A stretch of 64,000 nt of DNA. It comes from Delphinapterus leucas. Its lineage: Eukaryota > Chordata > Mammalia > Artiodactyla > Monodontidae. Shown one piece after another: positions 1-11,520 of this stretch (position 1 is its first letter; every line of letters begins with the position of its first letter). The stretch is taken from assembly GCF_002288925.2 (NCBI RefSeq), contig NW_022098004.1:10797182-10861181 (forward strand). The letters run 5' to 3'. A program made the position numbers and the translations under genes. The notes under the pieces are model-generated. The model was given only the letters and a program-made list of their open reading frames with translations. It was not told where the DNA came from and did not search any database.

Positions 1-112
1 CAATTGATGGACATAGAAGAATGTATTCAAAGAAAAATAAGAGAATCTTAAGAGACCCTTGGGAAACCATTAAACATACTACATTAAACATGCAATGCTA
101 ATCCCAGAGAGA

Positions 113-178
113 GATGGAAGGAAGGACAGGAGGAAGGGAGGGAGGGAGAAGGGAAGGAAGGAAGGAAGGGAGGGAGGG
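113..178. repeat. GGAA/GGGA-rich low-complexity repeat
   Basis: Purine-rich tandem array of GAAG and GGGA units. Confidence 0.9.
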
Positions 179-639
179 GTCAAAAAGAGACATTTAATGG
201 CTGAAAGCTCAAATATGAGGAAAAGTATTAATATGTGCATTTAAGAAGTTCAACAAATTCAGAATAGGTTAAGCACAAAGAATTCTACAGCTAGATGCTG
301 GAGATGACATATCCCTAGCCTAGGCCACTGTTCTAAAGTGCTGCTCCTTTGGCGTTCTTGGCTGAGACACTCCACAGAGTTTCTGCAGGGCTCTCAAGCT
401 CCTGAGGAGATAAATAGTCAACTGTAGTTTATTTTTGTCTTTTGGGCATGTCTGTGAGAGAAATACAGGCTGATGATGGGTTCACAAATCAAGTGGAATC
501 ATTCTTCTTAGGTTACTTAATACAAGTCACCAACTCCACCTGCCCTAGACTCCTTTGCTTTATTTTGTTTATTCTTAGGAAGGGCCTTTTCACAATTTTG
601 TTTTTACATTTTAACTTGTTAAATGAACTTTAATTTTGG
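179..639. other. unassigned
   Basis: AT-rich DNA with no exon-like signals or repeat I can name. Confidence 0.4.
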
Positions 640-1789
640 AAATTTAGTATGGAGAGTTCCTGTATACCTTTCATCCGGTTTCCCCAGGGAAAGCACATAA
701 AATACATGGTATGCAACCATTGTACATTTGCTAAAACTATGAAATTAGCATTGGTACAATATTATGAGCTAAACTATAAACTTTATTCATGTTTAATCAG
801 TCTTGCCACCCATATCTTTTTTCACTTCCTTGGTCAAATTCTGGATAACAGATGACATTGACTCCTTAAGTGCCATTAGTCTGCTACAATATGTGGCAGT
901 TTTCAATCTTTCCTAGCTTTTCATGACCTTGAGAGTTTTGAAGAGTACTAGTCAGGTATTTTATAGAATGTCCCTCATTGTTGTCTGTCTGGTGTTTTCT
1001 CTTGTTTAAATTTGGGTTATGGATTTTCAAGAAGAATACCATAGAGGTGTATTCCCCTTCTTATTGTATCATATCAGGTGATACATGATATCAGTATGAA
1101 CCATCACTGGTGATATTCACCTTGATCACTTGGTTGAAGGTGCCTGTCAGGTTTCTCCACTGTAAAGTTGCTAATTTTACCTTTCCATACTTTATTCTTT
1201 GGAAGTGAGTGAGTCATTAAGTCCAGTCTGCACTCAAAGAAGGAAGTGAAGTCCTCTAGGGCAGTGGTCCCCAACCCCCAGGCTGTGGACCTCTAGCAGG
1301 CTGTGACCTGTTAGGAACCAGGCCGCACAGCAGGAGGTGAGCGACGGTCGAGGGAGCGAAGCTTCATCTGCCGCTCCCCATCGCTCCCCATCGCTCGCAT
1401 TACCGCCTGAACCATCGTTCGCATTACCACCTGATCTATTCCCTCCAACTCATCTGTGGAAAAATTGTCTCCCGCAAAACCGGGCCCTGGTACCAAAAAG
1501 TTGTGGACCACTGCTCTAGGGGTATCTACGTTATGTTATTTGGAAAAATTTTGTAGGAAGGATTTGCCTCTTTTCCTCATTTATTTCTTTATTCAATCTT
1601 TAATTTATATCCATATAGTTAGTGATATTTATTTTGTTCTTTTTGGGCATAATCCTATACTGTCACTATATATTTTGGGCAAATTATTCCAGCTTTAGCC
1701 ATTGAGATCTCTTTGAGATCAATTCCTGTTTCCTTTTGGGATATCTGTAACTCTTATGTATTTATTTAAAAATTGTGCTTTCTTCTCGG
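640..1789 (-). mobile_element. old L1 (L1M class) 3' region, antisense
   Basis: Matches the reverse of the old mammalian L1 3' UTR that also occurs in sense at 4160-5180. It is split by the MER1-type element at 1262-1513 and by a later L1 tail. The same family appears again at 10870-11990. Confidence 0.65.
1262..1513. mobile_element. MER1-type nonautonomous hAT-Charlie element
   Basis: Ends in inverted CAGTGGTCC/GGACCACTG and is flanked by a perfect 8-bp duplication CTCTAGGG (1254-1261 and 1514-1521), as expected for hAT transposons. The interior carries the characteristic clustered CGCTCCCCATCG units. Confidence 0.85.
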
Positions 1790-2127
1790 CCACGGTCACC
1801 GAGGGGTGGAGAAAATGGAGGAGAGGTGGGTTCAAGGGTTACAGACTTTCAGTTATAAGATAAATAAGTTCTGGGGATTGAGTGTACAGCATGGTGCCAT
1901 AGTTAATGATACTGTACTGTATACTTGAAACTTGCTAAGAGAGTATATTAAGGGTTCTCATAGCACTGAAATAATTTTTTAAAGAAAATGCAACTATATG
2001 AGCTGATAGATGTATTAATTTAGCTTGACTGTGGTCATCATTTCACAATGTATACATATATCAAACCATCATGTTAACTACTTTAAATATATACAGTTTT
2101 ATCAATTATATCTCAATAAAGCTGGAA
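1790..2127 (+). mobile_element. L1 3' UTR fragment
   Basis: Sense L1 3' end terminating in the typical CAATTATATCTCAATAAAGC followed by a short A-rich tail. It is inserted within the older antisense L1. Confidence 0.75.
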
Positions 2128-2340
2128 AAATCTCTACATCCTTGACTTGTGGCACAAGATGATGCCCTGGGATCATTTTGCATTGTCCCTGCTTCTGTCC
2201 TGGAATCAGCCATTTCTCCCTGGTGCTGCACTCTGTCACGTTCTACCAAATATTTTCCTAACTCAGAGCCTTTCAAGGGCTTCCCTACTAAGTCAATACC
2301 TATGAAAAGGTCATAATGTATCCCAGTGAGGGACACGTTG
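2128..2340 (-). mobile_element. continuation of old L1 3' region, antisense
   Basis: Resumes the element interrupted at 1790. Confidence 0.45.
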
Positions 2341-4159
2341 AGCCTGCTAGGAGAATAGAGACAATATCTCAGTATAATGACAGTACATAGATATCATGTA
2401 CTGGCAAGAGCCATGGAGTGGATGTGGAACCAGACTCTGAGGTTGCTGGCCAGGTGGTATTGAAGATTCCATTTGGATCGGAACACCAAGGATACAGGAT
2501 TTAACACCAAGGCAGGAACTGTTTTAGATGGTGTCAACCTGTCTCTAGGATGGCTCCTAGCAATGTGTAATAACTAAAGTACTTGATGGAGAAAAACCAG
2601 AAATGCCATAGCAGACAGAAGAAGGTAACATAGACGCACAGAAGTAGGCGTGTTGGAGTGGATAAACTATGTAAGACCAGAGGAACTATCAGACATCTCA
2701 GTTCTTTAAGAGGGCCCATGAGATAACCGTTTATATCATCCAGAAGTAATGCACTGAATCATAGAAAGTTATTTAGTGGCTCCCCTCGAAGCTCAGTACT
2801 GAAGATAGGAAATGCCATTCAGATCTGAGCTCGCTAATAGCATTGGAAATGGTAGGTAACCAAGAATATAGGTACTAGGTATAGCACTTAACCGTCAAAA
2901 GCCTGGTGACACGATTATCTTCGTGAGCTACAAGGTGGGAATGGAAGACAAAGGGGCCTGAATGGCTGAAAGTAATCGAGATAAGTAATAGAAAAGAGTC
3001 CACCCAAAGCAGAACAGATGGGCAGCCATCATGGTAGTTCTCAATCTGTACAATCAAATGAAGTAAAAGAGGGGTGGGAGGCTCAGGGAAGCTGTCAAAC
3101 TGAACACTTCCCCAGTCCTGAGCCACTGTCTTTACTGGGAACACACTAAATGCTGGAGAGGATTGGTCCACAGAAGGGAAGACCCTATAACACCATACAG
3201 TAAACATTTTCCTGGTCCTCCAATGGGACTCTGGACCTTTTGGTAACTATATACTGGGACAAGGAGTCTAACTGACCATTTCCATCACTGTTCAGCACAG
3301 GTCTGAGTTCACATTGCTATCCCGAGAAACAAGTTTGATTTGGGATCATATGACATCCAGGTAATTAATAGAATCCTGGCCCAAATAACAGCTCACTCTG
3401 AGTTGACCAGGTCCACATAAACTATGCTTGCACTGGATCAATCCCAGGTGAAAACTTAGCATCCTCTCAGGTCTGTTCTGAGCATGTGCCTTGTCCTGGG
3501 CCTGTGCATAACCTTCTAACTTCCCTGTCTATGTGAGTGCTTTTGAATGCGTGATTTCCCAGAGAAAGTCTTCCCAGATTTTGCTCTGAAGTTTTGCTCT
3601 CTGGCCTTAAGCAATCTATTGAATGTTTTGAAGGTAATATTTTTACCCCAGGCATCTGAGGGTAGTTAATAGGCCTTGTAGTGTTTCTGAGGAATGCCTG
3701 TTACTTTTCTGCTCTGTTGTCCTGTGCTGGCTTCCAAGTTAGATGAAACAGAGATGAGGAACTTTTATTAGTTTTATAGGTAGCCCCCAGACAGATCTGA
3801 ACAGATATACAGTAATTTGAAAAAAAGGTCTACTCAGTTCCTTCCTGATCCAGGGAGAAGCGTTCCTTTCAGGGAATGCAGGTTGCTACTGCTTTAAAAC
3901 TGCTGCTTGGCTGGGGAGAGGGGTGGAATAAGGGCAAATAAAATAACCACAAAACTTTTCTACAATTTTGAAGATTCATTTTTTTCTTGATTCAGCATTG
4001 GCTTGGTTGCTGTACATTGTTGATTGCTGGAGAGTTCTGATAAAATTGGTTCTGATAGTTTCTGTTTTTTGATGTGTCTGTGGGGAGACAAGAGCTTAGA
4101 GCTGCCATTTTTCTGACATTACTCCTCTAGATACTGGCTTTTAAATACCATTCTCTGAT
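2341..4159. other. unassigned, possibly ancient retroelement-derived
   Basis: No TIMP-like or other exon seen. The 2400-3300 part has the texture of a decayed retroelement interior, but I cannot name a family and no open frame is convincing. Confidence 0.3.
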
Positions 4160-5185
4160 TTTAAAAAATATGGGGTTTGCAAATGGGTACAGGAGCCAAC
4201 CTGAAATTGCTCCCAATAAGCAAAGCTGGAACAATTTGAGCAAATACATAGATAATACTAGTACTGGATTATATAACCCAAGAAACTAAATATCCACGAG
4301 TCTATGATAATGTGAATGAATCATTGAATGCATAAATAGATGGGGGGAAAGGAGGTCGATCTTCCTTACAGAACAATTTGAATTGATTCCAATTACTTTC
4401 CCTTCCCTGGAGTGTAGGCTGGACTTCTGGCTCACTTCCTAATGTTAGGGTATGGAGGGAATTCCCTTGGAAGTCCAGTGGTTAGGACTCTGCACTTTCA
4501 CCGCTGAGGGCACAGGTTCAATCCCTGGTTGGGGAACTGAGATCCCACAAGCCTTGCGGTGCGGCCAAAAAAAAAAAAAAAAAGAAAAGATAGGGTATGG
4601 AGAGAGAAAAGAAAAAGTGGCTTTACGTTGGAGAAGACATTGTAGAAACCACCTTAACCAAATGATCACAATTAACATCACCAGAGATACCACGGGCATA
4701 TAACATACTCCTGTTATGATTTCATGAGAAGGGTACTTGCTCTACGGGGATTTTTTTCTCCCATAAAAAATGTAACCCTAGCCTAATAATGAGAATACAG
4801 GAGACAGAAATCGAGGGATATAGTACAAAATATATGATCGATAAATACTGTTTACATTTTCTAAGTTGTACAAAAAAGGACTAAGAAACTGTCGAAGATC
4901 AGAGGAGACTAAGGAAACGTGACTAAATGCTGTGATGTTCTGGATTAGATTCTGGCACAGAAAACGACATTAATGGGGAAACTGGTGAAATCTGAACAGG
5001 GTCTGTCATTTAGTTAATAGTACTGTGCCCATATTAATTTTTCAGTTTTGACAAATGTACCCTGGTTATGTAAGATATTCTCCTTAGGGCAAACTAGGTT
5101 AAGGCTGTAAACAATTCTGTGTACCATCTTAGAATGTTTTCTGCAAATCTAAATTTATTCTAAAGTCTAAAAATGAATAGAACAA
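4160..5185 (+). mobile_element. old L1 (L1M class) 3' UTR
   Basis: Sense copy of the L1 3' UTR family, interrupted by the SINE at 4458. A related copy lies at 20280-21010, adjoining the duplicated block there too, so the insertion may predate the duplication. Confidence 0.65.
4458..4590 (+). mobile_element. CHR-1-type SINE
   Basis: About 130-bp tRNA-derived body with A/B-box-like region and A-rich tail, flanked by TAGGGTATGGAG at 4446-4457 and 4591-4602. Confidence 0.9.
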
Positions 5186-5729
5186 AACAAAATAGAGAAT
5201 GCGCTGTCTTTGAAGGACTCTAGAAAAGTTTGGTGTTGTGAAATTATGTTAAAAGGAGACATTTAATCAGTTCCCAAAATATGAACTGTTCAGACTCATA
5301 TCTAACTTGTGTCTGCACCTTACTGTGTTGTCATAGTGTTGGCTGTGCTTTATTTTATTTTTGGAAACATGTTTTACTTAAAAGTAGTCAAACTCACTAA
5401 CAATTTCCTGCATATTTTGTGCCTTTTGTATCTTGAAGTCCTAAAGATAGTCTCCTTTGTGTTATGATAAAATTTTAAAAGTTTTACTCTTTGGGAGCTA
5501 GAATACCCTCCCTTCTCTTGCCCAATGATTCTTGGGTTCAGCGAATCATCTAGGGAATGTTCGGGGCATGTCAGGTGGAGTTTGACTCCAGATCCCACTG
5601 GATCTGTTTCTTTGTCCAGGCTGTGTTTTGCTTTGGATGGAGTGAGAAGATGGCAGGAATTTTGGAATGGGAAGGGTTAGGGTCAGGCATGAGTTTGCTG
5701 GATGAATAAGAGATAAAAGGTAAATGAAG

Positions 5730-5938
5730 GGCTTCCCTGGTGGCGCAGAGGTTGAGAGTCCGCCTGCCGATGTAGGGGACGCGGGTTCGTGCCCTGATCC
5801 GGGAGGATCCCACGTGCCGCGGAGCGCCTGGGCCCGTGAGCCATGGCCGCTGAGCCTGCGCGTTGGAGCCTGTGCTCCGCAACGGGAGAGGCCACAACAG
5901 TGAGAGGCCCGCGTGCCGCAAAAAAAAAAAAAAAAGGG
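5730..5938 (+). mobile_element. CHR-2 SINE (about 210 bp)
   Basis: Starts GGCTTCCCTGGTGGCGCAG, has the GC-rich cetacean body and a poly(A) tail. Target duplication AAATGAAG. Absent from the duplicate at 21.6 kb. Confidence 0.92.
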
Positions 5939-6148
5939 AAATGAAGAATACAGAGGATCAAGGGGATTTTTCATCAGGATGGAGTTTGTTATCCTGAGAT
6001 TTATTTTCATATTATTTTCATAAATTTTATTAATGCATATGTTACTTATAGAAAGTAAACAAAACTTAAGGGTACAACTCAATGAACTTTCACAAAATCA
6101 CCCCAGCTTGTCCCCATTTCCCACATCAAGGAACCAAACATTATAACC

Positions 6149-6601
6149 CTACAGTGAAAGGACAGGCTGAAGTACTGCTTGGACTAACTTCAAGTAGTTT
6201 AAATGAACTGGAGGAGTTTTTGCATTCCACGTAGTTGTTAGGGGTCTGGATGGAAAGGTCACAGGATTAACAGTTGGATGAGCTGGTGGGGTCCTTGGGT
6301 GGAACGGTAGAGTTGTGTCCAGAAAAGTTATCATGTGTGCTGGGGAACTGTTGGGATTCAGGCTATAAGTGGGCAGGTGTACCTCAGGATTCTTCTTTGG
6401 AGGGGAAGGATTGGGCGCCACATCAACTTGGGTCCATTCACAGCCACCAGTCATGGAGGGCACACACTTGGAGTGCAAGGACTGGTTTCCTACCCATAAG
6501 CGGCAGCCTACATCCAATGACTGGTCTCGATGGGATATAAAAGTCCACAGACAACCCATTCCTGAAAATATAAACCCCATTCTGTAAGCCCACGGATCGA
6601 T
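6149..6601 (-). pseudogene. paralogous TIMP-like terminal exon with Pro/Thr-rich tail; exons 3-4 missing
   Basis: The frame from 6601 to the TAG at 6151-6149 encodes 150 residues. It starts Ile-Asp-Pro-Trp and runs without gaps against TIMP3 exon 5 up to Cys-Leu-Trp-Thr, but two conserved cysteines are Trp and Gly here. Then come Gly-Asn-Gln-Ser-Leu-His-Ser-Lys-Cys and Gly-Gly-Cys-Glu-Trp-Thr, as in the 22-kb copy. After that the protein continues about 95 residues in a Pro/Thr/Ser-rich tail to a stop aligned with the stop of the other copy. Five extra bases sit between the last AG and the codon where exon 5 should begin. The sequence jumps from here straight to material matching 29.2 kb, so exons 3 and 4 are deleted. 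The open frame is odd for a dead exon; a rearranged functional gene is possible but less likely. Confidence 0.7.
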
Positions 6602-7106
6602 ACTCACTACCCCACATATGTCCATCAGTGTCTCCATACACCACCGTCATCAACCCCAAAAGCCCTGTCACTTATCCCACAAACCCAGTTCACACTCCAC
6701 AGTTCCAGTGAGGTTTGTGGGCAAGGCCCCAGGTAGGCCAAGAAAGAAGAGCAGCATCAAGACCCTGCCGTCTCTGCTCACGTAAAGACTATGGTCCTTC
6801 TCAAAAATGACCAGTAGATGGCAGAAAAATATATGATTTGTATATGTAGACATGTGCTCCAAAAATTATGGAGCTTTGACAGTCTAGAGTTTTTCTAAGG
6901 ACACCGGCTCATCTGCCTGGTGAGTACTGAGAATTACAGATCATCGTGATATCATCAAATTTTCCATCAAGACGTTCTGTTCTCAGCCCACCGCTTATAA
7001 CACTGCCCACCTACTTCTATGTCACTTGTCCAAATCTGTACTTGTCAGAAGAGTGTTGTGGTTAATCTCACCTTTCTCTTCGTTAAAACCCATTAGGAGG
7101 AAATAA
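6602..7106. other. deletion-joint region of copy A
   Basis: Carries the junction between exon-5-linked sequence and sequence matching 29.2 kb, plus the CTCF-like motif. No exon 3 or 4 is present. Confidence 0.5.
6811..6824 (+). promoter_or_regulatory. CTCF-like motif, copy A
   Basis: CCAGTAGATGGCAG fits the CCASYAGRKGGCRS consensus at every position and is conserved in the duplicate. Motif match only; occupancy is unknown. Confidence 0.35.
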
Positions 7107-7114
7107 TCTACTTT

Positions 7115-7478
7115 TCTTTTTTTTAGGGATTTAAAATTTTATTTATTTATTTTTTTGGTTGCGTTGGGTTTTTGTTGCTGTGCGTGGGCTTTCTCTAGTT
7201 GAGGTGAGCAGGGGCTACTCTTTGTTGCAGTGCGCGGGCTTCTCATTGCAGTGGCTTCTTTTGTTGTGGAGCCTGGGCTCTAGGTGCATGGGCTTCAGTA
7301 GTTGTGGCTCACGGGCTCTAGAGCACAGGCTCAGTAATTGTGGCGTGCAGGCTCAGTAGTTGTGGCTCACGGGCTTAGGTGCTCTGTAGCATGTGGGATC
7401 TTCCCAGACCAGGGATTGAACCCATGTCCCCTGCATTGGCAGGCGGATTATTAACCACTGCGCCACCAGGGAAGTCCC
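7115..7478 (-). mobile_element. long CHR-type SINE (about 360 bp)
   Basis: Antisense copy ending CCAGGGAAGTCC, target duplication TCTACTTT (7107-7114 and 7479-7486). Missing from the aligned position near 29.49 kb. Confidence 0.9.
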
Positions 7479-7664
7479 TCTACTTTGAAAACTATAAAAG
7501 TCTTGAATGTGGTATTTCATGTTTCCTACTAGAGTTTTCTGCATTACAATAGAGATTTGGCAATCCAAAGTGATGAATGTGTAATAGAATGGTGTGTGAA
7601 TAATTTTGGACAAGGAAAGAGTTCATGGGCTTTTGAAATTAACTTGGTGGAGGCAGCCCTATAA

Positions 7665-7880
7665 TTTTAGTAATAATAATAAAAGCTGATATTTATTTAG
7701 CACTTACTATATGCTAGGCGCTGTATGAAGCATTTCATATTGGCACATTTAATTTTCACAATAACCCTAAGAAGTGATGGCTATTTAACAATTTTTTTTT
7801 TTTTTTTTACTAAGAAGTACAATGATGCCCAGAGAGTTCAAGTAATTTGTTCAAGGTCCTACAATTAGAAAAATGCTCAG
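7665..7880 (-). mobile_element. MIR SINE
   Basis: Antisense MIR: ATTTAGCACTTACTATATGC through the AAGGTCCTACAATTAG part. Aligned copy at 29700. Confidence 0.75.
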
Positions 7881-8170
7881 GACTTTTCCTTTTTATCTAT
7901 TCATACTACATGCAGTTAACAATGTGGTGCTTGTTGTTAGCATTGCTGGAGCTTTATGAATTCAGGTGAAATGTTATTGTTCTCTTGACACTGTGACACA
8001 TGGGTTAACATCTTCTCCTTCCTAGATCTGGGAAACAGTTTTAGCTGTGTTATCTTGAGTAAGTGTGACCGTAAATGAATGCTTAAGAGAGCACTGTGAT
8101 AGCATCCAGGCTGATGTTAGAGAATATTTTCAACCAGGACTGTCTTGCTGGCCCCAGGTTACATGACCCT

Positions 8171-8319
8171 ATTTTATATTATGTTCTGTTATGTTGTTAT
8201 GTTATTTTTCAGGCCGTGCCGTGTGGCATGTGGGATCTTAGTTCCCTGACCAGTGATGGAACCCGGGCCCCCTGCACTGGGAGCGTGGAGTCTTAACCAC
8301 CGGACCGCCAGAGAAGTCC
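8171..8319 (-). mobile_element. CHR-1-type SINE
   Basis: Antisense, target duplication CATGACCCT at 8162-8170 and 8320-8328. Not present in the duplicate near 30.2 kb. Confidence 0.9.
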
Positions 8320-8404
8320 CATGACCCTCTTTTAGTATGATGGAGTGGTTAAATCACACATCCTAGCTGCCAAGGGCCATCTTGAGTCTATCTTCTTCCT
8401 CCTG

Positions 8405-8504
8405 CACAGGCAGAACATCACTCAGTTCTTCCAACCTGATGTGTTTCTCTGGCGGTCTAGTTTGATGCTCATGGGCTTTGTGGAACAGCTCAGCCTCAGC
8501 ACCC
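8405..8504 (-). pseudogene. decayed counterpart of the exon-2 candidate
   Basis: Homologous to 30272-30366 within the duplicated block. It keeps the acceptor and Val-Leu start but runs into a stop unless the frame is shifted, and it lacks a GT donor at the expected end. Confidence 0.3.
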
Positions 8505-8514
8505 CTGGGACCGA
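8410..8514 (+). other. exon-like open segment, plus strand
   Basis: A strong pyrimidine tract and CACAG acceptor, a 105-nt interval open in one frame (35 codons, phase 2 in and out), and a consensus donor GA/GTGAGT. The duplicate at 30.29-30.37 kb keeps both splice signals but has stops. The frame joins correctly to the exon-like segment at 9362. I do not recognise the protein, and it overlaps the minus-strand exon-2 relic. Confidence 0.25.
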
Positions 8515-9361
8515 GTGAGTTTTGTCAGAGATGTGTTGTGTTGTGCCACGGTCCTGTGCCTAGAAAACAGCCTCCCTACTCACTGGCCCATCTCCTAACA
8601 CTGCTATAGTGGTTAGGATGCTGGGTTGAAAGTAAGAGAACCCAGCTCTGGTGAGCTCATTAAAAGGGAGGTAAGGAATCAGAGCCTACCTCATGGCACA
8701 TTGGATGGAAAGCAGCTGAACTTCAGGAGGGATGGAATCAGAAACTGGAAATCCTGAGATTTCTTTCTCTGCCCTCTGCCTATACCTCTGTCCAAACATC
8801 CTTATACCTCTCTCCACACCTCTCTCTCTATCTTTGTCATTTAATTCTGAGCCCCCAGCTTTCCTTGTTTCTGAATGAAAATCCTAACCACACAAAGCTC
8901 TCAAATTCCCATGTTTCGTGTTTAGCCACATAGGAAGATCTGCCTTGTTGGCCCCAATTCCAAGTTCCTCAGCAAATATCTGATGAGTTCAATTCTGAGA
9001 CTTGCCTTTTACCAGTCAGCTGTGGGTAGAGCAAGATCACGTGGTACACACATGGCTTCTGGGAGCCTGTCCCTACTGTGTGAGAGAGAGGGGCTCCAGA
9101 TGGAGTGCACAGATCCACAAGGCTGCAACAGACAGAGAAGCGTCTCTCCATAGTTGTGCTTGGGTAGACCTTGCTCAGAACAGTAACAGGGTAGTGGATG
9201 GCGTATGAGGCCCCCTCTGGGGCATTCCCTTAGGCCCTGGTGGATGATTGCCATATGATCACAGGTGTCTCTGGTCAGAGAACACTTTCGCTTGAGAGAG
9301 CTGTAGGGGCTGTGATCTCCGTCCCCTGTTTTCTGAAAGTGGCGCTCCTCTTCTCTTTTAG

Positions 9362-9488
9362 GAACTTCTCCTCCCTCACCCACGTGGCCCTTTGGTCCAT
9401 GAATCACCTGGCCTCACTCTCCCCTGGACAGAGGAGTCAAGGCTTGGGCCAAGCCTGTCCAATTGGAGTACCGCAGCCCAGACCTTAG
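9362..9488 (+). other. exon-like open segment, faint TIMP exon-4 resemblance
   Basis: Follows a CTCTTTTAG acceptor and is open to a TAG at 9486-9488. The stretch Leu-Ser-Pro-Gly-Gln-Arg-Ser-Gln-Gly-Leu resembles the TIMP exon-4 helix, but the family cysteines are absent and the phase is 2 rather than 1. It could be a decayed exon or chance. Confidence 0.22.
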
Positions 9489-10869
9489 TGACCAGTCGGT
9501 GAAGGGCACATGGCCCTGGGGTGGTCTCCTTGGAAATTTTCATGCCTGAAAAGAGAAAAGACTGCCTTTTTTCAGTGGGGTGGCTGAGCCGGCATATAGG
9601 AGCCCATCGGAGGAAAGGCGCCAAAAGAATCCAGAGAGTGTGAGGTGGAGAGGCAGACCAGGAGGCCTCAAGGTACTCAGTCTTCGCGTCAAGCCAGGTC
9701 TGAAGCCAGAGGCAGTTCTGTATTTCCTCACTGTGAGATCCCATAAATTCTTCCTCTTTTGCTTAAGTTACTTTGAGCTACTTTTCTGTCTCTTACAACC
9801 TAATGCATTCTCTTGTTTGCCTAAACCCACAACAGTCTCTGAAGGTCTTCACAGGCCCTGTTTAATCATTTCATTCACGGTTGCTTGTTTTATTTGTAAG
9901 TCTCTTCAAAGGAGAGCATCTAACTAATCATCACCAGAGCCCCAGAATGTCACCCTTCATCACCCTTCAAAGTAGGCTCACATCTGATGCTGGGATTAGT
10001 AACACTTGGTGTTGCATCATGAACGAATTCACAGGCTTAGTGATGTTGTCTTGTTATCTGTTTTCTCTTAGATGAATCATTTAGGGACAAGATCATGAAA
10101 TAAGTTTTAGAAAATTGCCTAACTTGAGGGGAAAATCCACTAAATTTTTTTCACCCTTAATATTAGGCATTTCTAAAGCCTAAATACAGAATCATATGTG
10201 GAAAGGAGGGATAGTTACATCCACATAGAAATGCCGTGGTGTCAAGGGCGTGCATTAACCACACACCCAGATCACTTAAATTAGTAGAAGATCTGATCCT
10301 TATCATTTGTTTGCCTTACTCACCTCCCTGACAAGCAATGGTGGTATCAACCAAATGTTATACAGATCCCTGAATTTCCCTTAGCCTGCAAAAATAAAAA
10401 CTGAGCTCAGAGTATGTAAAAGAAATTTGGAACATGCTTGTAAGAAAATCTGGAAATTACTAAGAGCATTATTTTTTAACATATATATACCAAGCATCAT
10501 GAAGGTTAAGACATCTCCATCTTCTGTCATTAACAACATGAGTTGCAGTCTCATAGGGAAGGACCTCATTTGAGTCACATTCTCAGCAAACATCCTGAAA
10601 GACCAGAAGGCAAGACACCTACACTCCAGTAGTCAAATTTTGAGATTAATTTTTTGCATTAACTTAGTGGATCCTAGATGAGAAAATTCAACAAGAAAAA
10701 AAAATGAGGGCAAATCTGTAATGGTCAGCATTTAATTTTTTTGCATTAGTTTAGAGTCAGTGGTTATAGATATAGTCATAAATTCAGTACGTTGTAGCAG
10801 AGGCTTACAAAGGAATTGTAATTTAAATATAATGCATTCATTACATGTTTAAGTAAATTTCACTTTGAA
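9489..10869. other. unassigned single-copy DNA
   Basis: No recognisable repeat or exon. Short open frames only. Confidence 0.4.
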
Positions 10870-11294
10870 AAGAGAGAAAGTATATTTCTAAAATATACTC
10901 AGAGGTAGAGTGTGTTTCTCATTGCATCATGTCAGGGGGTATATGATTTCAGTAAAAGTTATCACTGCTGAAATTAGCCTTGATTGCTTGCCTAAGATGT
11001 TTCTTCACTACTTCTCTATTATAAAATCATGATTTTCTTCTTTCCATATTCTATTCTTTGGCATATGGTAAGTCCTCCCCATACTGAAGGGGAAGGAAAT
11101 GAATTTCCACTTCTTAGAAGGCAGGTATCTCAACATGTTATTTGGAATTCTTCCATAAGGAAGATTTGTTCCCTCCATTTATTTATTCAATATTTTATAA
11201 ATATTGGTATGGGCTGATGGATATTTATTTTGTTCTTTGGGGTATAATTCAATATTATATATTTATTTTGCTAGGAAAATTGTCCCATATTTTA

Positions 11295-11520
11295 TTTTAT
11301 TTATTTATTTATTTAATTATTTTTTTTTGCGGTATGCGGGCCTCTCACTGTTGTGGCCTCTCCCGTTGCGGAGCACAGGCTCCGGACGCGCAGGCTCAGC
11401 GGCCATGGCTCACGGGCCTAGCCGCTCCGCGGCATGTGGGATCTTCCTGAACCAGGGCACGAACCCGTGTCCCCTGCATCGGCAGGCGGACTCTCAACCA
11501 CTGCGCCACCAGGGAAGCCC
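11295..11520 (-). mobile_element. CHR-2 SINE
   Basis: Antisense with GC-rich body, target duplication TGTCCCATATTTTA at 11281-11294 and 11521-11534. Confidence 0.92.

Larger units (their letters stand above)
5190..9030. repeat. duplicated block, copy A
   Basis: 5190-6601 aligns by eye with 21010-22061, and about 6790-9030 with 29215-30860, in the same order and orientation. The shared sequence is mostly single-copy rather than one repeat. Insertions found only here are SINEs at 5730-5938, 7115-7478 and 8171-8319. The joint near 6.6-6.8 kb marks a deletion of what lies between 22.1 and 29.2 kb in the other copy. Confidence 0.75.

Noticed and set aside
113..178. Possible CRISPR-like or satellite array
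   Set aside because: Simple purine repeat only; no spacers, and a mammalian context.
5546..6082. 178-codon minus-strand frame
   Set aside because: It runs through the CHR-2 SINE at 5730-5938. The apparent protein is the translated antisense SINE.
6668..6862. Minus-strand frame with a hydrophobic start, considered as TIMP exon 1 with a signal peptide
   Set aside because: There is no Cys-x-Cys after the hydrophobic stretch, the donor is poor and the frame is not kept in the duplicate at 29.2 kb.
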